DNA from: an uncultured Acetatifactor sp.
GTDB lineage: Bacteria > Bacillota > Clostridia > Lachnospirales > Lachnospiraceae
Reading direction: 5' to 3'
Assembly: GCA_910578995.1 (NCBI GenBank)
Contig: CAJTSY010000004.1
Location: forward strand, 79,886-111,662
DNA length: 31,777 nucleotides
Shown here: one piece after another, positions 14,862 to 21,939 of the stretch
How positions within the stretch are numbered: position 1 is the stretch's first letter
Layout of the letters: the number at the start of each line of letters is the position of its first letter
Made by a program: the position numbers and the translations under genes
Notes under the pieces: model-generated
What the model was told of the DNA's origin: nothing
What the model saw: the letters and a program-made list of their open reading frames with translations, nothing else
Database searches by the model: none

Positions 14862-15779
14862 TCATTCCCGCTGCCAGCGTCCGGAGGCCCCGCAGGGAAG
14901 GATCAGGCCGCTTTCCGCCACAGGCAGGCCGATCTCGCCGGCTTCCACACGTCCGCCGGAGCCGGTGACAATGGCCTGGTTCATCATGTAGGACAGCACG
15001 GCGGGCTGCAGTCCGGTGGTATAGGAATTGACCAGAAAGAACAGGGCATCCTTCGACAGCAGCCGGGCGGCCAGCTGAAGCAGGGGCCAGATATTTTCTT
15101 CAATCTTCCAGACTTCTCCTTTGGGACCCCTTCCGTAGGAAGGCGGATCCATGATGATTCCCTCATACCGGTTCCCACGCCGCAGCTCCCGTTCCACGAA
15201 TTTGACGCAGTCGTCCACGAGCCAGCGCACCGGGGCGTCCCCCAGGCCGGAGGCCGCCGCGTTTTCCTTTGCCCAGCCCACCATGCCCCTGGAGGCGTCC
15301 ACATGGACCACGCCGGCCCCTGCCGCCGCGGCCGCCAGTGTGGCACCCCCTGTATAGGCGAACAGATTCAGTACCTGGATGGGCCGGTCATTTTTTCTGC
15401 GTTCCTTTCGGATCAGGGCAGAGAACCATTCCCAGTTCACGGCCTGTTCCGGGAAGAGCCCCGTATGCTTGAAGCTGAAGGGCTTCAGGCGGAAGGTCAG
15501 GGGGAATCCCGCGTCTTGGGTTCCTGTATCCCGGGTCCCATTTAATAGGTAGGAAATGCTCCATTCGTCCGGCAGGTTGAAAAACTCCCACTCCCCTCCG
15601 CCCCTGGAGCTTCTGTGGTAGTGTCCGTTCTTCCTCCTCCATCCCTCGTGGCTGTGGGGAGTGTCCCAGATCACCTGGGGGTCCGGGCGCACCAGGATAT
15701 AGTCCCCCCATCTCTCCAGTTTCTCCCCGCCGGAGGCATCCAGAACCTGATATTCCTTCCAATTCTCTGCAGTCCACAT
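14862..15779 (-). CDS. Class I SAM-dependent methyltransferase, RlmI-like
   Basis: A 305-residue probable rRNA/RNA cytosine methyltransferase. The Rossmann core shows the SAM-binding motif NLFAYTGGATLAAAAAGAG (about 138-156), acidic VHVDAS, then the motif IIMDPPSYGRGPKGE (about 209-223), characteristic of the RlmI/RlmK group. The N-terminal PUA domain of E. coli RlmI is absent; instead a beta-rich N-terminal region (YILVRPDPQVIWDTP) resembles the shorter Firmicutes members. AGAGGGA lies upstream of the start. It is monocistronic, transcribed away from the ribosomal operon, whose promoter lies only about 110 nt away. Confidence 0.85.
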   Translation of the reverse strand: MWTAENWKEYQVLDASGGEKLERWGDYILVRPDPQVIWDTPHSHEGWRRKNGHYHRSSRGGGEWEFFNLPDEWSISYLLNGTRDTGTQDAGFPLTFRLKPFSFKHTGLFPEQAVNWEWFSALIRKERRKNDRPIQVLNLFAYTGGATLAAAAAGAGVVHVDASRGMVGWAKENAAASGLGDAPVRWLVDDCVKFVERELRRGNRYEGIIMDPPSYGRGPKGEVWKIEENIWPLLQLAARLLSKDALFFLVNSYTTGLQPAVLSYMMNQAIVTGSGGRVEAGEIGLPVAESGLILPCGASGRWQRE

Positions 15780-15808
15780 TTCGTTTCCCTCTTTTTACAT
15801 TTTTCTCT

Positions 15809-15837
15809 ATCATAGCATGGGGGATTTTTTCCGGCAA
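15809..15837 (-). promoter_or_regulatory. Promoter of the RlmI-like gene
   Basis: On the minus strand, TTGCCG (complement of 15832-15837) and TATGAT (complement of 15809-15814) with a 17-nt spacer, 30 nt from the start codon. Confidence 0.55.
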
Positions 15838-15891
15838 GAGAAATATATCTGGAATTGTATAAAAAAAAATACAAAAATTTCAAAAAATATC

Positions 15892-15920
15892 TTGCAAAGT
15901 CAGGAATTCCCATGTATACT
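15892..15920 (+). promoter_or_regulatory. Main promoter of the S10-spc ribosomal superoperon
   Basis: TTGCAA at 15892-15897, a 17-nt spacer, and TATACT at 15915-15920, with an A/T-rich upstream stretch (15841-15890) that could act as an UP element. The predicted start point is about 15927, giving a leader of about 280 nt. Confidence 0.7.
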
Positions 15921-15926
15921 AAGTAT

Positions 15927-16174
15927 TGCTGTGGCATGATAGCTGTGAAGCGTGAGGTTGCTGGTTTTCAGCAATGGAAATCAGGTTTTTCCGTGGAGCG
16001 AATGTCAAGTTACAAAACTGACGACAAGTCACTGTACCAGTTTACATCTGCCGGTGAGGCAGAATCGGGTGTTGGTTCTGGAGTCGAGATAGTTGCGTGA
16101 GAATTCAGGACACACACGGGAGAGTGTACAGTCACCGCTTGTCGTACTAAGATGAAATGAATGTGTTTCATCTT
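15927..16174 (+). promoter_or_regulatory. Structured 5' leader of the rpsJ operon
   Basis: Long untranslated leader with many paired segments. TTGCTG (15958-15963) pairs with CAGCAA (15969-15974). A long-range helix joins ACGACAAG (16021-16028) to CTTGTCGT (16138-16145), and a second joins ACTGTAC (16031-16037) to GTACAGT (16126-16132), with a 2-nt/5-nt internal loop between them. Inside lies CTGCC-GGTGA-GGCAG (16048-16062) and an AGGAC at 16107-16111. A perfect 9-bp hairpin, AAGATGAAA/TTTCATCTT (16149-16174), follows. A competing stem at 16004-16022 overlaps the first long-range strand. Likely a cis-regulatory r-protein leader; I do not recognise it as a named family. Confidence 0.65.
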
Positions 16175-16177
16175 CTC

Positions 16178-16206
16178 AAAAGTGCGAAAAGGAGGCGACT
16201 TTTTTT
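16178..16206 (+). promoter_or_regulatory. Terminator-like hairpin holding the rpsJ Shine-Dalgarno
   Basis: AAAAGT (16178-16183) plus CG (16185-16186) pairs with CG ACTTTT (16196-16203), with one bulged G. The 9-nt loop AAAAGGAGG contains the AGGAGG at 16190-16195. The stem runs into seven T at 16200-16206, directly before the ATG at 16207. It could act as a weak terminator, a ribosome-access switch, or both. Confidence 0.55.
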
Positions 16207-16524
16207 ATGGCAAGTCAAGTAATGAGAATCACACTGAAGGCATATGAGCACCAGCTTGTGGATGCGTCTGCCAGAAAAATTATTGAGACTGTGAAGAAGA
16301 CAGGCTCTGAGGTAAGCGGCCCGGTGCCCCTTCCCACCAAGAAGGAAGTGGTTACCATCCTGAGGGCAGTGCATAAGTATAAGGATTCCAGGGAGCAGTT
16401 CGAGCAGAGAACCCACAAGAGGCTCATCGACATCATCGCACCCACCCCGAAGACGGTGGATGCCCTGCAGAGACTGGAAATGCCTGCCGGTGTGTATATC
16501 GACATCAAAATGAGAACCAAATAA
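16207..16524 (+). CDS. rpsJ: Small ribosomal subunit protein uS10
   Basis: A 105-residue 30S head protein; also the transcription antitermination factor NusE in other bacteria. Diagnostic stretches are MRITLKAYEHQLVDASARKI, GPVPLPTKKEVVTILRAVHKYKDSREQFEQRTHKRLIDI and the C-terminal EMPAGVYIDIKM. First gene of the superoperon. The AGGAGG is 11 nt from the start, separated from it by a run of seven T. Confidence 0.97.
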   Translation: MASQVMRITLKAYEHQLVDASARKIIETVKKTGSEVSGPVPLPTKKEVVTILRAVHKYKDSREQFEQRTHKRLIDIIAPTPKTVDALQRLEMPAGVYIDIKMRTK

Positions 16525-16716
16525 ATCATAATAAAACCTCTACTTAGACGTAAGAACACATCCCCTCCGGGGAGGGCGCAGAGTACAGGCGCCCGGCGCA
16601 GAAAAGGCGCGGCGGTTATAAAAGAATGATACTCGTTAAAGTAAGGCATTCTTTCCGCAACGGTAACCGTGTGGTCCGCTATGTAGACAGCCTGAAATGG
16701 CAGAAAGAGAGGAAAA
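16525..16716 (+). other. Structured rpsJ-rplC intergenic region
   Basis: A 192-nt gap where ribosomal genes are usually tightly packed. It holds the stems CCCTC/GAGGG (loop CGGG, about 16563-16576), GCGCC/GGCGC around 16590-16611, and AAAGAATG (16621-16628) with CATTCTTT (16647-16654). No U-tract follows any of them. Probably an internal leader or processing region before rplC. It lacks the four-copy element found in other gaps. Confidence 0.45.
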
Positions 16717-17394
16717 ATGAAGAAAGCAATTTTGGCGACAAAAGTCGGAATGACTCAGATCTTCAGCGATGACGGCACGCTGATCCCCGTAACCGTCCTG
16801 AACGCGGGTCCCTGTGTGGTAACCCAGGTCAAGACGAAGGAGAACGACGGGTACAGCGCGGTGCAGGTTGGCTTTGTTGACAAGAAGGAGAGAATCATCA
16901 ACAAGGACGCAGGCGGCAGGAAGGAAGTCATCCACAGACATGGCGCGAACAAGGCCGAGATGGGACATTTCAAGAAGGCCGGCGTAAGCGCAAAGAGATA
17001 TGTCAGGGAGTTCAAGTTCGACAACGCGGAAGAATATACCCTGGGTGCGGAGATTAAGGTCGATATCTTTGCGGAAGGCGACAAGATCGACGCATCTGCC
17101 ATCTCCAAGGGAAAAGGTTTCCAGGGTGCGATCAAGAGACTGGGACAGCACAGGGGACCCATGAAGCATGGTTCCAAGTTCCACCGTCACCAGGGTTCCA
17201 ACGGAGCCTGCTCCTCCCCCAGCCGTGTGTTTAAGGGAAAAGGGATGCCCGGTCATATGGGATGCGTGAAGGTTACCGTACAGAATCTGGAAATCGTGAG
17301 AGTGGACGCGGAGAAGAATCTGCTGTTGGTAAAGGGTTCAGTGCCCGGGCCCAGGAAGTCACTGATCACCATCAAAGAAACCGTTAAGGGATAA
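16717..17394 (+). CDS. rplC: Large ribosomal subunit protein uL3
   Basis: A 225-residue 50S protein that nucleates assembly near the peptidyl transferase centre. Typical features are KKAILATKVGMTQIFSDDG at the N-terminus, KGKGFQGAIKRLGQHRGPMKHGSKFHR and the VFKGKGMPGHMGCVKVTVQNLEIVRVD segment. AGAGAGG at 16706-16712 lies close (4 nt) to the start. Confidence 0.97.
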   Translation: MKKAILATKVGMTQIFSDDGTLIPVTVLNAGPCVVTQVKTKENDGYSAVQVGFVDKKERIINKDAGGRKEVIHRHGANKAEMGHFKKAGVSAKRYVREFKFDNAEEYTLGAEIKVDIFAEGDKIDASAISKGKGFQGAIKRLGQHRGPMKHGSKFHRHQGSNGACSSPSRVFKGKGMPGHMGCVKVTVQNLEIVRVDAEKNLLLVKGSVPGPRKSLITIKETVKG

Positions 17395-17428
17395 CGCAAA
17401 TTTCGTGCGAAAGGAGGGCCAATCAGAT

Positions 17429-18049
17429 ATGGCAAGCGTAGCTGTTTATAATATGGAAGGCAAGGAAGTTGGTACGATCGAATTAAACGACGCGGTATTT
17501 GGTGTGGAAATAAACGAGCACCTGGTACACATGGCGGTTGTACAGCACCTTGCAAATAAACGTCAGGGAACCCAGAAGGCAAAGACCCGGGGTGAGGTGT
17601 CCGGAGGCGGAAGGAAGCCCTGGAAGCAGAAGGGAACCGGACATGCAAGGCAGGGTTCCACCAGATCTCCCCAGTGGAAAGGCGGCGGTATGGTATTCGC
17701 ACCCGTTCCCAGGGATTATTCCTTTAAGATCAACAAAAAGGAAAAGAGGGCTGCCCTGAAGTCCGTGCTGACAGACAAGGTTCAGGGAAACAACCTGGTA
17801 GTGGTGGACGAACTGAAGTTTGACGAGATCAAGACAAAGAATTTCGTGGCAGTGATGAATAACCTGAAGGTGGAAAAGGGACTGGTGGTGACTGTCGGCA
17901 ACGATCAGAATGTGGTGCTCTCTGCAAGGAACCTTCCCAATATCAGCACCACCCATGCGGACAAGATCAATGTTTACGATATCATAAATGCGAAGACACT
18001 GGTCCTGACAAAGGACGCTGTTGCAAAGATTGAGGAGGTGTACGCATAA
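17429..18049 (+). CDS. rplD: Large ribosomal subunit protein uL4
   Basis: A 206-residue 50S protein lining the exit tunnel; in E. coli L4 also represses its own operon. The extended loop GGGRKPWKQKGTGHARQGSTRSPQWKGGG is diagnostic. The ATG at 17429 is chosen because AGGAGGG lies at 17412-17418; the frame is open eight codons upstream but without a site. The stop overlaps the rplW start (TAATG), implying translational coupling. Confidence 0.96.
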   Translation: MASVAVYNMEGKEVGTIELNDAVFGVEINEHLVHMAVVQHLANKRQGTQKAKTRGEVSGGGRKPWKQKGTGHARQGSTRSPQWKGGGMVFAPVPRDYSFKINKKEKRAALKSVLTDKVQGNNLVVVDELKFDEIKTKNFVAVMNNLKVEKGLVVTVGNDQNVVLSARNLPNISTTHADKINVYDIINAKTLVLTKDAVAKIEEVYA

Positions 18050-18348
18050 TGGCAGACATTAAATACTATGACGTAATCCTCAGGCCGGTGATTACAGAGA
18101 AGAGTATGAACGGCATGGCTGACAAGGAATATACTTTTCTGGTTCATCCAGAGGCGAACAAGTCCCAGATTAAGGAAGCCGTGGAGAAGATGTTTGAGGG
18201 CACAAAAGTGAAGCGTGTCAACACCATGAACTGCCAGGGCAAGGAAAAGAGGCGCGGCCTGGTGGTGGGCAGGACGGCTAAGACCAAGAAGGCCATCGTC
18301 AAGCTCACAGAGGACAGCAAGGAGATCGAAATCTTCTCGGGACTGTAG
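18049..18348 (+). CDS. rplW: Large ribosomal subunit protein uL23
   Basis: A 99-residue 50S protein at the tunnel exit, docking site for trigger factor and SRP. Diagnostic: YDVILRPVITEKSMNGM and the KVKRVNTMNCQGKEKRRG segment. Start overlaps the rplD stop by one base. A 220-nt structured gap follows before rplB. Confidence 0.96.
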   Translation: MADIKYYDVILRPVITEKSMNGMADKEYTFLVHPEANKSQIKEAVEKMFEGTKVKRVNTMNCQGKEKRRGLVVGRTAKTKKAIVKLTEDSKEIEIFSGL

Positions 18349-18353
18349 GAGGA

Positions 18354-18407
18354 CGGAAAGTTGTTCCAGGGCGTCAGAGGACGCTGCCGAAGAACAACTA
18401 TGTTCCG
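18354..18407 (+). promoter_or_regulatory. Recurrent stem-loop element, copy A1 (before rplB)
   Basis: The outer stem CGGAA (18354-18358) pairs with TTCCG (18403-18407). P1 is AGTTGTTC (18359-18366) with GAACAACT (18392-18399), with ATG (18400-18402) unpaired on the 3' side. The inner stem GCGTC/GACGC (18371-18384) overlaps the AGGAC segment at 18378-18382. The arrangement matches copies A2, B and C. Confidence 0.65.
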
Positions 18408-18408
18408 G

Positions 18409-18465
18409 GGACAGAAAGATATGCTAAGGCATCAAAGGACGCCGCCTGAGAATATCTAACTGTCC
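18409..18465 (+). promoter_or_regulatory. Recurrent stem-loop element, copy A2 (before rplB)
   Basis: The outer stem GGACAG (18409-18414) pairs with CTGTCC (18460-18465), with an AA/AA internal loop. P1 is AGATATGCT (18417-18425) with AGAATATCT (18449-18457), one G-A mismatch. Then an A-G mismatch and P2 AGGC/GCCT. AGGAC lies at 18436-18440. Confidence 0.7.
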
Positions 18466-18466
18466 G

Positions 18467-18491
18467 GGAAGAATCACAGAGCGATTCTTCC
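18467..18491 (+). other. Perfect 9-bp hairpin after copy A2
   Basis: GGAAGAATC (18467-18475) and GATTCTTCC (18483-18491), loop ACAGAGC. It begins one base after the outer stem of A2. There is no U-tract. A further stem, GCGGC/GCCGC (18519-18536), follows before the rplB ribosome binding site. Confidence 0.7.
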
Positions 18492-18568
18492 GTGTGGCGT
18501 AAGCTCAGATTTAGGTATGCGGCCGGTATGAGCCGCGCAAAGAATCAAGTAGAAAAGGAGACAAAACA

Positions 18569-19411
18569 ATGGGAATTAAGACATACCGTCCCTATACCCC
18601 TTCCAGAAGGCATATGACAGGTTCTGACTTCTCCGAGATCACCAAGCAGGAGCCGGAGAAGAGCCTGTGTACTTCCCTGAAGAAGAATGCAGGACGTAAC
18701 AATCAGGGTAAGATCACCGTGAGACACCGCGGAGGCGGCGTGCGCAGAAAATACAGAATCATCGATTTCAAGAGAAACAAAGACGGCATCCACGCAACTG
18801 TGAAAGGCATTGAGTACGATCCCAACAGATCCGCCAACATTGCCCTGATCTGCTATGAGGATGGAGAGAAGGCTTATATCCTTGCTCCCCAGGGCCTTAC
18901 AGACGGCATGAAGGTCATGAACGGACCTGAGGCCGAGGTGAGAGTGGGAAACTGCATGCCTTTATCTCAGATCCCCATCGGTACCCAGGTTCACAACATT
19001 GAGCTGTACCCCGGCAAGGGCGGCCAGCTGGTCCGTTCCGCAGGCAACAGCGCGCAGCTGATGGCCAAGGAAGGAAAGTATGCGACGCTTCGTCTTCCCT
19101 CCGGCGAGATGAGAATGGTTCCCCTTGTGTGCCGTGCGACCATCGGTATCGTAGGAAACGGCGACCACAACCTGATCAATGTGGGTAAGGCAGGCCGTAA
19201 GCGTCATATGGGTATCCGTCCCACGGTACGCGGTTCCGTCATGAACCCCAACGATCATCCCCACGGCGGCGGTGAAGGCAAGACCGGTATCGGACGTCCC
19301 GGTCCCAGCACTCCCTGGGGTAAGCCTGCCCTTGGTTACAAGACACGTAAACCCAAGAAGGCTTCCAACAAGCTGATTGTAAGAAGACGTGACGGCAGGG
19401 CGATCAAGTAA
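18569..19411 (+). CDS. rplB: Large ribosomal subunit protein uL2
   Basis: A 280-residue 50S protein needed for subunit association and peptidyl transfer. Diagnostic: IKTYRPYTPSRRHMT, RGGGVRRKYRIIDFKRNK, and the C-terminal GGGEGKTGIGRPGPSTPWGKPALGYKTRK with the conserved active-centre His in NPNDHPHGGG. AAAGGAG lies upstream of the start at 18569. The gene is preceded by two copies of the recurrent RNA element. Confidence 0.97.
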   Translation: MGIKTYRPYTPSRRHMTGSDFSEITKQEPEKSLCTSLKKNAGRNNQGKITVRHRGGGVRRKYRIIDFKRNKDGIHATVKGIEYDPNRSANIALICYEDGEKAYILAPQGLTDGMKVMNGPEAEVRVGNCMPLSQIPIGTQVHNIELYPGKGGQLVRSAGNSAQLMAKEGKYATLRLPSGEMRMVPLVCRATIGIVGNGDHNLINVGKAGRKRHMGIRPTVRGSVMNPNDHPHGGGEGKTGIGRPGPSTPWGKPALGYKTRKPKKASNKLIVRRRDGRAIK

Positions 19412-19430
19412 TAGTTGAGGAGGAGAGACA

Positions 19431-19712
19431 ATGGCTAGATCACTTAAAAAAGGACCTTTCGCAGATGAAAGCCTGTTAAAGAAAATAGATGCTTTAAATG
19501 CTTCAGGACAGAAGCAGGTTATCAAGACCTGGTCCCGTCGTTCTACAATTTTCCCTTCTTTTGTGGGACACACGATTGCAGTTCATGACGGAAGAAAGCA
19601 TGTGCCCGTATATGTTACCGAAGACATGGTTGGCCACAAGCTGGGTGAATTCGTCGCAACCAGGACCTACCGCGGTCACGGCAAGGACGAGAAGAAGTCC
19701 AAGGTCAGGTAA
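19431..19712 (+). CDS. rpsS: Small ribosomal subunit protein uS19
   Basis: A 93-residue 30S head protein. Diagnostic: MARSLKKGPFADESLLKKI, WSRRSTIFPSFVGHTIAVHDGRKHVPVYVTEDMVGHKLGEF and a basic tail. Tightly spaced after rplB (19 nt) with a strong GAGGAGGAG site. Confidence 0.97.
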   Translation: MARSLKKGPFADESLLKKIDALNASGQKQVIKTWSRRSTIFPSFVGHTIAVHDGRKHVPVYVTEDMVGHKLGEFVATRTYRGHGKDEKKSKVR

Positions 19713-19735
19713 CGTTGATAAGGAGGGTAAAATAA

Positions 19736-20125
19736 ATGGCTAAAGGGCATAGAAGTCAGATAAAGAGAGAAAGAAACGCGCAGAAGGATACAAGGCCTTC
19801 GGCAAAGTTATCCTATGCAAGAGTGTCCGTGCAGAAGGCATGCTTCGTGTTGGACGCCATCCGCGGCAAGGATGTGGATACGGCGCTCGCTATTTTGCAG
19901 TATAATCCCAGATATGCTTCCAGCCTGGTCAAGAAGCTGATTGAATCAGCCATCGCAAACGCTGAGAACAACAACGGAATGAACAGGGAGAACCTTTATG
20001 TCGCGGAGTGCTTCGCGAACAAGGGGCCTACCATGAAGCGTATTCACCCCAGGGCACAGGGAAGGGCTTACCGGATCGAGAAGAGAACGAGCCATATCAC
20101 TGTTGTGCTGGACGAGAAGGAGTAG
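19736..20125 (+). CDS. rplV: Large ribosomal subunit protein uL22
   Basis: A 129-residue 50S protein whose beta-hairpin lines the exit tunnel. Diagnostic: AKLSYARVSVQKACFVLDAIRGKDVDTAL and the hairpin region GPTMKRIHPRAQGRAYRIEKRTSHITVVL. The N-terminus carries about 17 extra basic residues compared with the shortest homologues. AGGAGGG precedes the start. Confidence 0.97.
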   Translation: MAKGHRSQIKRERNAQKDTRPSAKLSYARVSVQKACFVLDAIRGKDVDTALAILQYNPRYASSLVKKLIESAIANAENNNGMNRENLYVAECFANKGPTMKRIHPRAQGRAYRIEKRTSHITVVLDEKE

Positions 20126-20145
20126 GGAAAGGAGCGGACGAATAA

Positions 20146-20805
20146 ATGGGACAGAAAGTTAATCCTCATGGCTTAAGAGTCGGAGTTATTAAAGGTTGGG
20201 ATTCCAGATGGTACGCTGAAGGTGATTTTTCGGACTATCTGGTGGAAGACCATAAGATCAGAGAGTATCTGAAGAAGAAGCTGTACAGCGCAGGTGTTTC
20301 CCGAATCGAGATCGAGAGGGCGTCTGACCGTGTGAGAGTGATCATCCACACCGCAAAGCCCGGTGTGATCATCGGCAAGGGCGGCGCTGAGATCGAGGTC
20401 ACCAAAAAGGAACTTTCCAAGCTGACGGACAAGAAGGTCCTGATCGACATCCAGGAGATCAAGAGACCCGACAAGGACGCGCAGCTTGTTGCGGAGAATA
20501 TTGCACAGCAGCTTGAGAACCGTATTTCCTTCAGGCGCGCCATGAAATCCTGCATGGGCAGGACCATGAAGTCCGGCGCACTGGGAATCAAGGCGGCCTG
20601 CGCGGGACGTCTGGGCGGCGCGGATATCGCACGTACCGAGTTCTACAGCGAAGGCACCATTCCCCTTCAGACACTGAGGGCCGATATCGACTACGGTTTC
20701 GCAGAGGCTGACACCACTTACGGCAAGGTAGGCGTTAAGGTTTGGATCTATAAAGGAGAGATACTTCCTACAAAGGGAAATCAGGCGGAAGGGAGTGATA
20801 AATAA
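20146..20805 (+). CDS. rpsC: Small ribosomal subunit protein uS3
   Basis: A 219-residue 30S protein at the mRNA entry tunnel with helicase function. Diagnostic: MGQKVNPHGLRVGVIKGWDSRWYA, the KH motif VIIGKGGAEIEVTKKEL and GRLGGADIARTEFYSEGTIPLQTLRADIDYG. The stop overlaps the rplP start (TAATG). Confidence 0.97.
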   Translation: MGQKVNPHGLRVGVIKGWDSRWYAEGDFSDYLVEDHKIREYLKKKLYSAGVSRIEIERASDRVRVIIHTAKPGVIIGKGGAEIEVTKKELSKLTDKKVLIDIQEIKRPDKDAQLVAENIAQQLENRISFRRAMKSCMGRTMKSGALGIKAACAGRLGGADIARTEFYSEGTIPLQTLRADIDYGFAEADTTYGKVGVKVWIYKGEILPTKGNQAEGSDK

Positions 20806-21233
20806 TGTTAATGCCCAAAAGAGTAAAACATCGTAAACAGTTCCGCGGCAGCATGGCAGGCAAGGCCGGCAGAGGCAATACCATCACTTACGGTGAGTAT
20901 GGTCTGGTTGCGACGGAGCCCTGTTGGGTAAAGTCAAACCAGATTGAAGCGGCACGTATCGCGCTTACGCGTTATACCAAGCGTAACGGTCAGGTATGGA
21001 TCAAAATCTTCCCTGACAAGCCTGTGACAGCCAAGCCCGCCGAGACCCGTATGGGTTCCGGTAAAGGTTCCGTGGAGTACTGGGTAGCGGTTGTAAAGCC
21101 CGGCCGCGTTATGTTTGAGATTGCCGGCGTTCCCGAGGATCAGGCAAAAGAAGCGTTGCGTCTGGCAATGCACAAGCTTCCCTGCAAATGTAAAATCATG
21201 TCGAAGGCAGATTTGGAAGGCGGTGTTGAATAA
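20805..21233 (+). CDS. rplP: Large ribosomal subunit protein uL16
   Basis: A 142-residue 50S protein near the A-site tRNA. Diagnostic: MLMPKRVKHRKQFRG, YGEYGLVATEPCWVKSNQIEAARIALTRY and MGSGKGSVEYWVAVVKPGRVMFEIAG. Overlaps rpsC upstream and rpmC downstream by one base each. Confidence 0.97.
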   Translation: MLMPKRVKHRKQFRGSMAGKAGRGNTITYGEYGLVATEPCWVKSNQIEAARIALTRYTKRNGQVWIKIFPDKPVTAKPAETRMGSGKGSVEYWVAVVKPGRVMFEIAGVPEDQAKEALRLAMHKLPCKCKIMSKADLEGGVE

Positions 21234-21436
21234 TGAAATCTAGTAAATTTGTAGAAGAATTAAAAGGCAAATCCGTAGAGGAACTGAACAAGGATCTTGT
21301 TGCCGCGAAGAAGGAGCTTTTCAATCTGAGATTCCAGAACGCAACCAATCAGCTGGATAATACTGCAAGGATCAGGGAAGTCAGAAAGAACATTGCACGT
21401 ATTCAGACAGTTATCACCGAGAAGGCCAGGGCGTAA
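21233..21436 (+). CDS. rpmC: Large ribosomal subunit protein uL29
   Basis: A 67-residue helical 50S protein at the tunnel exit. Diagnostic: SVEELNKDLVAAKKELFNLRFQNATNQLDNTARIREVRKNIARIQTVI. Translationally coupled to rplP (TAATG). Followed by an unusual repeat-bearing gap of 170 nt, where most relatives have only a few bases before rpsQ. Confidence 0.96.
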   Translation: MKSSKFVEELKGKSVEELNKDLVAAKKELFNLRFQNATNQLDNTARIREVRKNIARIQTVITEKARA

Positions 21437-21552
21437 AGAGTGCCTGCGGCACTCTTGCAGAGATGCCTGCGGCACTCTTAAAAGAAATGCCTGCGGCATT
21501 CTTGCAGAAATGCCTTTGGCACTCTTAAAAGAAATGCCGAAGGTAATTCTTA
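21435..21552 (+). repeat. Alternating tandem hairpin repeat between rpmC and rpsQ
   Basis: Five degenerate units whose TGCC core begins at 21441, 21464, 21488, 21511 and 21535 (spacing 23, 24, 23, 24). Linkers alternate between GCAG-type and TTAAAAG-type, so the true period is a 47-nt dimer. The first unit is a perfect 9-bp hairpin, AAGAGTGCC/GGCACTCTT with loop TGC. Unit five is diverged. A related hairpin occurs at 21890-21912. Confidence 0.85.
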
Positions 21553-21606
21553 GGAAAAGTCTGTGACATTTTCTATGAGCAGAGCGGCAGTGAAAGGAGA
21601 TCAATC

Positions 21607-21861
21607 GTGGAAAGAAATTTGAGAAAAGTCCGTACTGGTAAGGTTACCAGTAATAAAATGGATAAAACAATTGTTGTTGCTATTGAAGAGCATGTAAAGC
21701 ATCCCCTTTATAAGAAGGTCGTAAAGAGTACCTACAAGCTGAAGGCGCATGACGAGAACAACGAGTGCAATATCGGGGATACCGTTAAGGTGATGGAGAC
21801 AAGGCCCCTGTCCAAGGACAAGAGATGGAGACTTGTGGAAATTGTAGAGAAGGCAAAATAA
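21607..21861 (+). CDS. rpsQ: Small ribosomal subunit protein uS17
   Basis: An 84-residue OB-fold 30S protein. Diagnostic: RKVRTGKVTSNKMDKTIVVAIEEHVKHPLYKKVVKSTYKLKAHDE and IGDTVKVMETRPLSKDKRWRLVEIVEKA. Starts with GTG at 21607, with AAGGAG shortly upstream. Confidence 0.96.
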   Translation: MERNLRKVRTGKVTSNKMDKTIVVAIEEHVKHPLYKKVVKSTYKLKAHDENNECNIGDTVKVMETRPLSKDKRWRLVEIVEKAK

Positions 21862-21862
21862 T

Positions 21863-21912
21863 GCGGGAAGGCAGTAAAGCCCGCAGGGGAGAATGCCGGG
21901 TGCAGGCATTCT
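21863..21912 (+). other. Two hairpins between rpsQ and rplN
   Basis: GCGGG (21863-21867) pairs with CCCGC (21880-21884), and AGAATGCC (21890-21897) with GGCATTCT (21905-21912), loop GGGTGCA. The second stem and its downstream bases resemble the units of the 21435-21552 repeat. No U-tract follows. Confidence 0.6.
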
Positions 21913-21939
21913 TCAGCAAGGCCGATAAGGAGGAAAAAC

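Noticed and set aside
15855..16100. 81-codon frame in the rpsJ leader.
   Set aside because: It spans the promoter and the structured leader, has no ribosome binding site and no recognisable domain.
16626..16772. A 48-codon frame upstream of and overlapping rplC.
   Set aside because: The first 30 residues look protein-like, but there is no ribosome binding site, the start lies in a hairpin arm and the frame runs into rplC.
21435..21552. CRISPR-like array.
   Set aside because: Units are about 23-24 nt apart with no unique spacers, and no cas genes are in the window.
21260..21604. Minus-strand frame across the rpmC-rpsQ repeat array.
   Set aside because: It is open only because the repeat translates to a repeated low-complexity peptide. 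No start signal is seen, and it is antisense to rpmC.
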